A DNA stretch of 9,075 nt from the NCBI RefSeq assembly GCF_946885855.1, contig NZ_CAMPHH010000138.1:1-9075 (forward strand). Reading direction: 5' to 3'. Made by a program: the position numbers and the translations under genes. The stretch comes from an uncultured Actinotalea sp. (lineage in GTDB: Bacteria > Actinomycetota > Actinomycetes > Actinomycetales > Cellulomonadaceae). The notes below the pieces were generated by a model that was given only the letters and a program-made list of their open reading frames with translations, did not search any database and was not told the origin of the DNA. Below, in pieces: positions 1-5,190 of this stretch (positions are counted from its first letter, which is position 1; every line of letters starts with the position of its first letter).

Positions 1-68
1 GTGGGGGCGGGCTCACGGAGGGGCCCGTCGGCCGGCTCGGGGTCCGGCTCGACCGTGGGATGGCTCAC
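1..68 (-). CDS. Possible N-terminus of a divergent gene leaving the window (thiL candidate)
   Basis: Seen: a GTG at 68-66 on the minus strand opens a frame that stays open to the window edge (22 codons, beginning VSHPTVEPDPEP and rich in Pro, Glu and Asp). A -10-like TACCGT lies 8 nt before it, mirroring the box of the divergent lipoprotein gene. Known: in many actinobacteria a thiL (thiamine-monophosphate kinase) gene lies beyond ddl and the DUF3515 gene, and ThiL often has a short variable N-terminus before its first conserved motif. Inferred: this could be the start of thiL. No conserved ThiL residue falls inside the window, and short open frames are common in DNA this GC-rich, so the call rests only on promoter position and gene order. 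Confidence 0.33.
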   Translation of the reverse strand, partial: MSHPTVEPDPEPADGPLREPAP

Positions 69-76
69 GGGCGACC

Positions 77-82
77 ACGGTA
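77..82 (-). promoter_or_regulatory. Candidate -10 box (TACCGT) for the leftward gene
   Basis: Read on the minus strand, TACCGT fits the actinobacterial -10 pattern TANNNT and ends 8 nt before the GTG at 68. It is part of CACGGTA (76-82), the inverse of TACCGTG (114-120), so the 57-bp gap carries two mirrored boxes. No convincing -35 is visible. Confidence 0.33.
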
Positions 83-113
83 CGCGGGCGGCGGTGGCAC
101 GACGACGGCGGGT

Positions 114-119
114 TACCGT
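114..119 (+). promoter_or_regulatory. Candidate -10 box (TACCGT) giving a leaderless start at 126
   Basis: TACCGT matches TANNNT and ends exactly 6 nt before the in-frame GTG at 126. Transcription would therefore start on the G of the start codon (box at -12 to -7). There is no Shine-Dalgarno sequence before this GTG, consistent with a leaderless mRNA. No clear -35 hexamer is seen around 90-96. This spacing is the main reason for preferring GTG-126 over the upstream ATG at 60. Confidence 0.5.
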
Positions 120-125
120 GATCGG

Positions 126-677
126 GTGCACCGCCCTGCCCTTGCCGAGGCCTCCCCCGCCGGTCCGGTCCCTGCTCACGCGCCTGGCAGCCGCCGTCGG
201 CCCCGCCGCGTCGGCGTCGGCCTGGGTACGGGGCTCGCCTCGGCCGGCCTGCTGTCCGCCTGCTCGGGCGCCGTGCCCGTCGAGGTCGCCCCCTACGCGG
301 CGGACCCGCTCTGCGCGGCGGTGGTGCTCGCCCTGCCGCGCGATCTCGGCGGCCTGCCGCGCCTGGGCACCACGAGCCAGGCCACCGTGGCGTGGGGCGA
401 CCCGGCCGACCCGGTCGTGCTGCGGTGCGGCGTCGAGCCGCCGGGACCGACGACGGACCGGTGCGTCAACGCCGACGACGGCGAGACGAGCGTCGACTGG
501 ATCACCATCCCCGGGGACGAGCGGGAGGACGGCTCGTGGCTCTTCACGACCTACGGCCGCGCGCCGGCCGTGGAGGTCGTGATCCCCGCCGCGGTGACCG
601 AGACGAGCAGCACGTCGTTCGTCCTCGACCTCGGTCCGGCCGTCGCGCAGGTGGAGCAGACCCGCGCGTGCCTGTGA
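126..677 (+). CDS. DUF3515 family lipoprotein
   Basis: Predicted membrane-anchored secreted protein of 183 residues; its biochemical function is unknown. Seen: an Arg-rich n-region (RRRPRR, about residues 23-28), a short Gly/Ala/Leu hydrophobic stretch, then a lipobox LSAC with the lipidated Cys at residue 46. The mature part has the features I associate with DUF3515: an early Cys with a PRDLGGLPR segment, WGDPADPVVLRCGVEPPG in the middle, a second Cys (DRCVN), WITIPG, and FTTYGRAPAVEVVIP near the end. The paired cysteines could form a disulphide outside the membrane. Start: ATG at 60 would add 22 residues and give an unusually long leader; GTG-126 fits a leaderless promoter. It converges on ddl with only 30 nt between stop codons. 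Known: DUF3515 genes commonly sit beside ddl and thiL in actinobacteria. A cell-envelope role is inference from that company. Confidence 0.85.
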   Translation: MHRPALAEASPAGPVPAHAPGSRRRPRRVGVGLGTGLASAGLLSACSGAVPVEVAPYAADPLCAAVVLALPRDLGGLPRLGTTSQATVAWGDPADPVVLRCGVEPPGPTTDRCVNADDGETSVDWITIPGDEREDGSWLFTTYGRAPAVEVVIPAAVTETSSTSFVLDLGPAVAQVEQTRACL

Positions 678-681
678 CGGC

Positions 682-694
682 CCGGCACGGCCGG
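682..694. terminator. Short GC hairpin between convergent genes
   Basis: CCGGC (682-686) and GCCGG (690-694) are complementary around a 3-nt loop in the 30-nt gap between the convergent DUF3515 and ddl stop codons. The position suits a bidirectional terminator, but the stem is only 5 bp, there is no T-run, and such short stems are frequent at this G+C. Confidence 0.18.
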
Positions 695-707
695 CCCGGC
701 GAGCACC

Positions 708-1910
708 TCAGCGCAGACCGGTGGTCCGCGCCAGCGCGAGCTGCAGCAGCTCGTCGACGAGCTCCGGGTAGGTCACACCCGACGCCTCCCACATCCGCGG
801 GTACATCGAGAACGGCGTGAAGCCGGGCATGGTGTTGATCTCGTTGACCAGGACCCGGCCGTCCTCGGTGACGAAGGTGTCGACGCGCGCGAGGCCCTCG
901 CAGCCGATGGCCTCGAAGGTCCGCGCCGCGAGCCGCCGCACCTCCTGCTCCACCGCAGGCGGCAGGTCGGCCGGGCACCGCAGGGCCACCCCGGCCTCGT
1001 CGAGGTACTTCGCCTCGAAGTCGTAGAAGGTGTGCTGCGGGTCGACGACGACGATCTCGCCCGGCACCGAGGTCCGCGGCGCGGCGCCGTCCCGACCGCC
1101 GAGCACGGCGCACTCGATCTCCCGGCCGGTCACGCCAGCCTCCACGAGCACCTTGGGGTCGTGCTCCTGGGCCGCACGGACGGCCGCCGCGAGGTCGGCG
1201 AGGTCGTCGACGCGGCTGATCCCCAGGCTGGACCCGGCGCGCGCGGGCTTGACGAACACCGGCAGACCGAGGCCGGCGACCTCCTCCGTGACGCCCGCCG
1301 GATCGGCGTCGAAGCGCCCCGGGCGGACCAGGACGGACGGCGCCACCGGGATGCCGTGCCCCTCGAGGACCACCTTCATGTAGTGCTTGTCCATGCCCAC
1401 GGCGGACGCCAGCACGCCGGCGCCGACGTACCGGATCCCCGCCAGGTCGAGCATGCCCTGGATGGTGCCGTCCTCGCCGTACGGGCCGTGCAGCAGCGGC
1501 AGCACCACGTCCACGTGGCCCAGCGACCGCGCCGCGCCGTCGGACGGCAGGGCGACGAGCTCCTTGTCGTCGGACGCCAGGGGCACGACCACGGCGTCCA
1601 GCGCGGCGTCGTCGGTGACCTCGGGGAGCCGGCCGTCGGTGATCGCCCAGCGCGCGGGGTCGTCCGCCGCGAGCACCCAGCGGCCCGTGCGGGTGATGCC
1701 GATGGGCACGACGTCGTAGCGGTCGCGGTCGATGGCCCGGAGCACCCCGGAGGCGGTGACGCAGCTGATGCCGTGCTCGCCGGACCTGCCACCGAAGACG
1801 ACGGCGACGCGCGGCCGACGCGGGCTCCCACCGGCCTCGACGTGGGCCTCCGAGCGGTGCGGGGCGTCGCCGGCACCTGCGGGGGTGCGGGGGGCAGGGT
1901 TGTCGTTCAT
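708..1910 (-). CDS. ddl: D-alanine--D-alanine ligase
   Basis: ATP-dependent cytosolic ligase that joins two D-Ala molecules to make the dipeptide added to UDP-MurNAc-tripeptide in peptidoglycan synthesis. The protein is 400 residues in the ATP-grasp fold. Seen: N-terminal VFGGRSGEHGIS (38-49), whose Glu45 aligns with the catalytic Glu15 of E. coli DdlB; signature 1 HGPYGEDGTIQG (141-152); KPARAGSSLG (221-230) with the conserved Ser pair; TFYDFEAKY (294-302), the Tyr-containing loop typical of D-Ala-D-Ala rather than D-Ala-D-Lac enzymes; and the metal site ARVD (Asp344) with NEINTMPGFTP (Glu357, Asn359). It starts at ATG-1910. A longer open frame runs upstream to 2384 but lies over the divergent PLP gene and lacks homologous sequence. 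About 33 low-complexity residues precede the fold, longer than in E. coli. Its promoter is probably its own, because the neighbouring gene upstream is divergent. Confidence 0.96.
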   Translation of the reverse strand: MNDNPAPRTPAGAGDAPHRSEAHVEAGGSPRRPRVAVVFGGRSGEHGISCVTASGVLRAIDRDRYDVVPIGITRTGRWVLAADDPARWAITDGRLPEVTDDAALDAVVVPLASDDKELVALPSDGAARSLGHVDVVLPLLHGPYGEDGTIQGMLDLAGIRYVGAGVLASAVGMDKHYMKVVLEGHGIPVAPSVLVRPGRFDADPAGVTEEVAGLGLPVFVKPARAGSSLGISRVDDLADLAAAVRAAQEHDPKVLVEAGVTGREIECAVLGGRDGAAPRTSVPGEIVVVDPQHTFYDFEAKYLDEAGVALRCPADLPPAVEQEVRRLAARTFEAIGCEGLARVDTFVTEDGRVLVNEINTMPGFTPFSMYPRMWEASGVTYPELVDELLQLALARTTGLR

Positions 1911-1918
1911 CGCGCCCG

Positions 1919-1924
1919 ACCCTA
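1919..1924 (-). promoter_or_regulatory. Candidate -10 box (TAGGGT) for ddl
   Basis: Read on the minus strand, TAGGGT fits TANNNT and ends 8 nt before the ddl ATG at 1910. No Shine-Dalgarno sequence is present in between. Transcription would begin within about two bases of the start codon, so the mRNA would be leaderless or nearly so. No recognisable -35 lies at the expected distance. Confidence 0.45.
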
Positions 1925-1991
1925 CCGGCCGTGCCCGGCCCGGATCCGCCCGGCCGGGGACCTGCGGGACCCGCCCCGAAGCCGTCCCGAC

Positions 1992-1997
1992 TACCCT
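1992..1997 (+). promoter_or_regulatory. Candidate -10 box (TACCCT) for the PLP enzyme gene
   Basis: TACCCT matches TANNNT and ends exactly 6 nt before GTG-2004, the geometry of a leaderless transcript starting on the GTG. No Shine-Dalgarno sequence is visible. It stands back to back with the ddl box in the 93-bp divergent gap (1911-2003). Confidence 0.48.
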
Positions 1998-2003
1998 GCG
2001 ACG

Positions 2004-3266
2004 GTGACCGCAGGCAGCGCCCCCCGTCCGCACCGTCCGTCCGCCGACGCCCCACAGGGCGCCGGTCCCCGACCCGCCGACGCGCACGACGGGCTCTCCC
2101 CCGCCACCGTCGCCGTGACCGCCGGTCGGCCCGCGCGGGCCCAGGGCGCCCCGGTCAACCCTCCGGTGGTGCTGTCCTCGACGTACGTCTCCGCGGGCGT
2201 CCCCGGCCCGGACGAGCTCCTCTACGCACGCAGCGACACCGAGACGTGGCAGCCGTTCGAGGAGGCGCTGGCCGCCCTCGAGCACGCCGCCCTGCCCGCG
2301 CTCGTCTACGGCTCCGGCATGGCCGCCGTGGCGGCCGCGCTGTCCCTCGTCCCGCCCGGGGGACGGGTCGTGGTCCCCCGGCACGCGTACCAGATCACCC
2401 TCGGCCTCGCGGCGGACCTCGCCGGCCGCGGCCTGCTGACGGTCGATCGGGTCGACATCGCGGACACGGAGGCCGTCGTCCGGGCCGTCCGGGGCGAGGC
2501 GGCCGACGGTGCCGACGGGGCCGACGGGGCCGGTTCTCCCGCGGCCATGCTCTGGGTCGAGTCACCCACCAACCCCATGCTCGAGGTCGCGGACCTCCCG
2601 GCGCTGGCCGCCGCCGCGCGCGAGGTCGGCGCGCTCGTCGTCGTCGACAGCACGTTCGCGACGCCGCTCGTGCAGCAGCCCCTGCGCGTCGGGGCACACG
2701 TCGTGCTGCACTCGGTGACGAAGTACCTCGCGGGGCACTCCGACGTCGTCCTGGGCGCCCTCGCGACCGACGACGAGGCCCTGCGCGCCCGCCTGGCCGC
2801 CTACCGGACCACGCACGGCGCGATCGCGGGGCCCTGGGAGGTCTGGCTCGCGCTGCGCGGCCTGCGCACGCTCGCGCTGCGCGTCGCCCAGTCGCAGCGC
2901 ACCGCCGCGGAGCTGGCCGCCCGGCTCGCCGCGCACCCGGGTGTCGCCGAGGTCCGGCACCCCAGCCTCCCGAACGACCCCGGTCACGAGCGCGCGACCC
3001 GGCTCCTGCGCGGCTACGGCTCGATCCTCGGGGTGCGCCCGCACGGCGGCGCGGCGGCGGCGGACGCCGTCGTCGACGCGGTGCGCCTGTGGGTGCCCGC
3101 CACGAGCCTCGGTGGAGTGGAGTCGAGCCTCGAGCGCCGGCGCCGGTTCGCGACGGAGTCCGTCACGGTGCCCGAGGACCTGCTGCGCCTGTCCGTCGGC
3201 ATCGAGGACGTCGAGGACCTCTGGTCGGACCTGTCGGCGGCGCTGGACGCGGCGACGGGTCGCTGA
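2004..3266 (+). CDS. Cys/Met-metabolism PLP-dependent enzyme (cystathionine gamma-synthase/lyase type)
   Basis: Predicted cytosolic PLP enzyme of trans-sulfuration or methionine metabolism, 420 residues, somewhat longer than the usual 380-400. Seen, in family order: YAR (74-76) in the phosphate-binding loop; YGSGMAA (102-108); WVESPTNPMLEV (184-195); VVVDSTFATP (212-221) with Asp215, which would contact the PLP ring nitrogen; SVTKYLAGHSD (237-247) with Schiff-base Lys240; SLGGVESS (368-375); and LLRLSVGIED (393-402) with substrate-binding Arg395. All key residues are present, so it should be active. Odd points: the usual GNPT after YxR reads DTET here, an Ala-Asp-Gly repeat lies at 169-177, and about 30 low-complexity residues precede the domain. 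Synthase, gamma-lyase or a methionine lyase cannot be told apart from sequence reading. GTG-2004 is chosen for its leaderless promoter and because upstream codons overlap ddl. It is convergent with gpsA and divergent from ddl. Confidence 0.88.
   Translation: MTAGSAPRPHRPSADAPQGAGPRPADAHDGLSPATVAVTAGRPARAQGAPVNPPVVLSSTYVSAGVPGPDELLYARSDTETWQPFEEALAALEHAALPALVYGSGMAAVAAALSLVPPGGRVVVPRHAYQITLGLAADLAGRGLLTVDRVDIADTEAVVRAVRGEAADGADGADGAGSPAAMLWVESPTNPMLEVADLPALAAAAREVGALVVVDSTFATPLVQQPLRVGAHVVLHSVTKYLAGHSDVVLGALATDDEALRARLAAYRTTHGAIAGPWEVWLALRGLRTLALRVAQSQRTAAELAARLAAHPGVAEVRHPSLPNDPGHERATRLLRGYGSILGVRPHGGAAAADAVVDAVRLWVPATSLGGVESSLERRRRFATESVTVPEDLLRLSVGIEDVEDLWSDLSAALDAATGR
2502..2528 (+). repeat. 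Three tandem 9-bp repeats inside the PLP enzyme gene
   Basis: GCCGACGGT followed by two copies of GCCGACGGG encode (Ala-Asp-Gly)x3. The repeat lies in a surface-loop position just before the ESPTNP motif. The period is a multiple of three, so gain or loss of copies would keep the frame. Confidence 0.85.
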
Positions 3267-3300
3267 CGGCGGAACTCCGCGCGCTCCTCGGCGTTCCAGG

Positions 3301-3321
3301 GCGGGACGGTTCGGGTCCCGC
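3301..3321. terminator. Hairpin between convergent PLP gene and gpsA
   Basis: GCGGGAC (3301-3307) and GTCCCGC (3315-3321) form a perfect 7-bp stem with a 7-nt loop. It sits in the 71-nt gap between two convergent stop codons (3266 and 3338). No T-run follows on either strand, so it would be a T-tract-free terminator of the kind often proposed in high-G+C bacteria. Confidence 0.42.
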
Positions 3322-3337
3322 GAGCGACCCGGGGCCG

Positions 3338-4456
3338 TCAGATCTCGTAGGCGTCGGCCAGGGTGCGCGGGAGCGGCTCGTGCGCCCCGGCGACCCCCTC
3401 GGCGCGGTGGGGACGGGACAGCAGCCGCGACGCCATCTCCTCCAACGGCAGGCGCCCGTCGAGCACGTCGACGACGGCGGCCGTGATCGGCATGTCCACC
3501 CCGACCCGCTGCGCCAGGTCCAGCACGGACGTGGCGGACTTGACCCCCTCCGCGGTGCCCCGCGTGGCGGCGATCGCCTCGTCGAGGCCGAGCCCGCGCC
3601 CGAGCTGCAGGCCCAGGGAGTGGTTGCGCGACAGCGGTGACGCGCACGTGGCGACGAGATCGCCCATGCCTGCCAGCCCGGAGAACGTCTCGTGGTCGGC
3701 ACCCAGCGCCAGGCCGAGGCGGGTGATCTCGACCAGTCCCCGGGTGATCACCGTGGCGGTCGTGTTGTTGCCGAAGCCCTGCCCCTGGGCGATCCCGACG
3801 GCCAGCGCGATGACGTTCTTCACGGCGCCGCACAGCTCGACCCCGACGACGTCGGCGTTCGTGTACGGCCGGAACGACGCGGACGCGCAGGCCGCCGCGA
3901 CCAGGCGCGCGGTGTCCGGGTCGCTCGAGGCGACCACGGTCGCCGTCGGCTGCCGCTCGGCGATCTCCCGCGCCAGGTTCGGACCGGAGACGACGGCCAC
4001 GCGGGATGCCGGCAGGTCCAGCACCTCCTGCAGCACCTCGCTCATCCGCCGGTCGGTGCTGAGCTCGACACCCTTCATGAGCGAGACGACGACGGCGTCC
4101 GGCTCGAGGAGGTCCCGCAACGGCGCCAGGATCGTGCGGGCGCTCTGCGCGGGGACGGCGACGGCGACCACGCGGGCGTCGCGCAGGGCCGCCGCGGCGT
4201 CGGTGGTCGCGGTGACGCCTGCCGGGAGCTCGATCCCTGGCAGGTAGGCCTCGTTGCGGCGCTCGCGCGTGATCTGGTCGCAGACCGACGCGCTGCGACC
4301 CCACAGGGTCACGTCGCAGCCGGCGTCCGCGAGCACCGCGGCGAAGGTCGTCCCCCAGCTGCCGGTCCCGAGGACGGCCGCGCGTCGTCCGGCGCTGCCG
4401 CTTTGCGGGGACCTGCCTGCGGCGGTGATGCGGGCGGGCGGGGCGGCGCCCGTCAC
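3338..4456 (-). CDS. gpsA: NAD(P)H-dependent glycerol-3-phosphate dehydrogenase
   Basis: Cytosolic enzyme reducing dihydroxyacetone phosphate to sn-glycerol-3-phosphate, the backbone for phospholipids. The protein is 372 residues against a usual 330-340. Seen: Rossmann loop GTGSWG (30-35); VAVP (99-102); MKGVE (127-131); SGPNLAREIA (157-166); GVELCGAVKNVIAL (205-218) with catalytic Lys213; and further on FSGLAGMGDLVATC with SRNHSLG. The extra length is an N-terminal low-complexity stretch of about 24 residues plus a tail. Its GTG overlaps the plsC stop by 4 nt (GTGA at 4456-4453), and GAGGGCGG (4467-4460) inside plsC is a good ribosome site, so translation is probably coupled. This supports the GTG at 4456 even though the fold starts later. 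It is the last gene of murA-plsC-gpsA; its product supplies the substrate pool that PlsC uses after one acylation. Confidence 0.96.
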   Translation of the reverse strand: MTGAAPPARITAAGRSPQSGSAGRRAAVLGTGSWGTTFAAVLADAGCDVTLWGRSASVCDQITRERRNEAYLPGIELPAGVTATTDAAAALRDARVVAVAVPAQSARTILAPLRDLLEPDAVVVSLMKGVELSTDRRMSEVLQEVLDLPASRVAVVSGPNLAREIAERQPTATVVASSDPDTARLVAAACASASFRPYTNADVVGVELCGAVKNVIALAVGIAQGQGFGNNTTATVITRGLVEITRLGLALGADHETFSGLAGMGDLVATCASPLSRNHSLGLQLGRGLGLDEAIAATRGTAEGVKSATSVLDLAQRVGVDMPITAAVVDVLDGRLPLEEMASRLLSRPHRAEGVAGAHEPLPRTLADAYEI

Positions 4457-5169
4457 GCGCCGCCCTCGCGCCGCGGGTCCCAGGGCGTCTCCGGCGGCGT
4501 CTCCCCACGGATCTGGGCGAGCTGCCGCGTCACGGCGCCCATGATCCGGTCGGTGCCCTCGCGCAGCGTGGCGGCGTCGAGGGGCCGGCCGTACAGGTCG
4601 TCCAGCCCCACCGGCGGACCGGCGACCACCGTGACCCGCTTGGGCGGGACGAGCCGGGGCAGCTTGCCGTACGGCCCGAGCAGGTCCTGCGGACCCCACT
4701 GCGCGATGGGGATCACGGGCGCGCGGGTGGTCAGCGCCAAGCGGGCGACCCCCGTCTTGGCGAGCATCGGCCACAGCTCCGGGTCGCGGGTCAGCGTGCC
4801 CTCGGGGAAGACCGCCACGCACTCGCCGTCGGCCAGCGCGGCCTCGGCCGCGACGAGGGACTCCCCGGCGCGCGTGGAGTTGCGGTAGACGGGGATCTGG
4901 CCGCTCGCGCTGAGGAGGCGGCCGAGGACCGGGACGCCGAACAGGGAGGACTTGGCCAGGACCTTGGGGGCGATCCCGTTGTCGTAGAGGAAGTGGGCGA
5001 ACGTCAGCGGGTCCACGTTCGTCATGTGGTTCGCCACCGCGATGAACCCGCCCTCGCGCGGCAGGTGCTCGACGCCGCGCCAGTCGCGCCGCGTCACCGC
5101 CATCATCACGGGCCGCACGAGGCGGGCGATGGCGCGGTACGCGGGGTTGGAGCGCTGCGGGGCGGGCAC
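4453..5169 (-). CDS. plsC: 1-acyl-sn-glycerol-3-phosphate acyltransferase (PlsC family)
   Basis: Membrane-associated acyltransferase that acylates lysophosphatidic acid to phosphatidic acid. The protein is 238 residues, normal for the family. Seen: the catalytic HX4D box NHMTNVD (His48, Asp53); SSLFGVPVLGRLL (74-86); GQIPVYR (90-96), where the Arg-containing block binds the phosphate; FPEGTLTRDP (121-130); and PVIPIAQWG (151-159). The order and spacing match the PlsC/LPLAT superfamily. A short hydrophobic patch near residues 14-24 may help membrane attachment, but no clear transmembrane helix is seen. The start is a GTG at 5169, 21 nt after the murA stop, with no Shine-Dalgarno sequence; a TAGCAT lies 8 nt before it. 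The 3' end overlaps gpsA by 4 nt. Other acyl chains or acceptors are possible for this broad family. Confidence 0.93.
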   Translation of the reverse strand: MPAPQRSNPAYRAIARLVRPVMMAVTRRDWRGVEHLPREGGFIAVANHMTNVDPLTFAHFLYDNGIAPKVLAKSSLFGVPVLGRLLSASGQIPVYRNSTRAGESLVAAEAALADGECVAVFPEGTLTRDPELWPMLAKTGVARLALTTRAPVIPIAQWGPQDLLGPYGKLPRLVPPKRVTVVAGPPVGLDDLYGRPLDAATLREGTDRIMGAVTRQLAQIRGETPPETPWDPRREGGA

Positions 5170-5177
5170 GGCAGGCG

Positions 5178-5183
5178 ATGCTA
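5178..5183 (-). promoter_or_regulatory. Possible internal -10 box (TAGCAT) before plsC
   Basis: In the 21-nt gap between the murA stop and the plsC GTG, the minus strand reads TAGCAT, fitting TANNNT, 8 nt before the start codon. That is the same arrangement as at ddl. No -35 is recognised. It could give plsC-gpsA a second, near-leaderless transcript, or be chance. Confidence 0.28.
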
Positions 5184-5190
5184 CCGGCGC

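Noticed and set aside
1..582. Rightward frame from the first base over the DUF3515 gene
   Set aside because: The overlapping phase encodes a lipobox and DUF3515 motifs; this one is low-complexity Arg/Ser/Pro.
544..2055. Leftward frame in a different phase over ddl
   Set aside because: The ddl frame contains all ligase signatures; this one is an Arg-rich shadow.
1911..2384. N-terminal extension of ddl upstream of ATG-1910
   Set aside because: It would overlap the divergent PLP gene and lie beyond a good -10 box; no ligase sequence is found there.
2562..4508. Long leftward frame over the PLP gene and gpsA in another phase
   Set aside because: Highly Arg/Gly/Pro-rich, shadows two real genes, no conserved domain seen.
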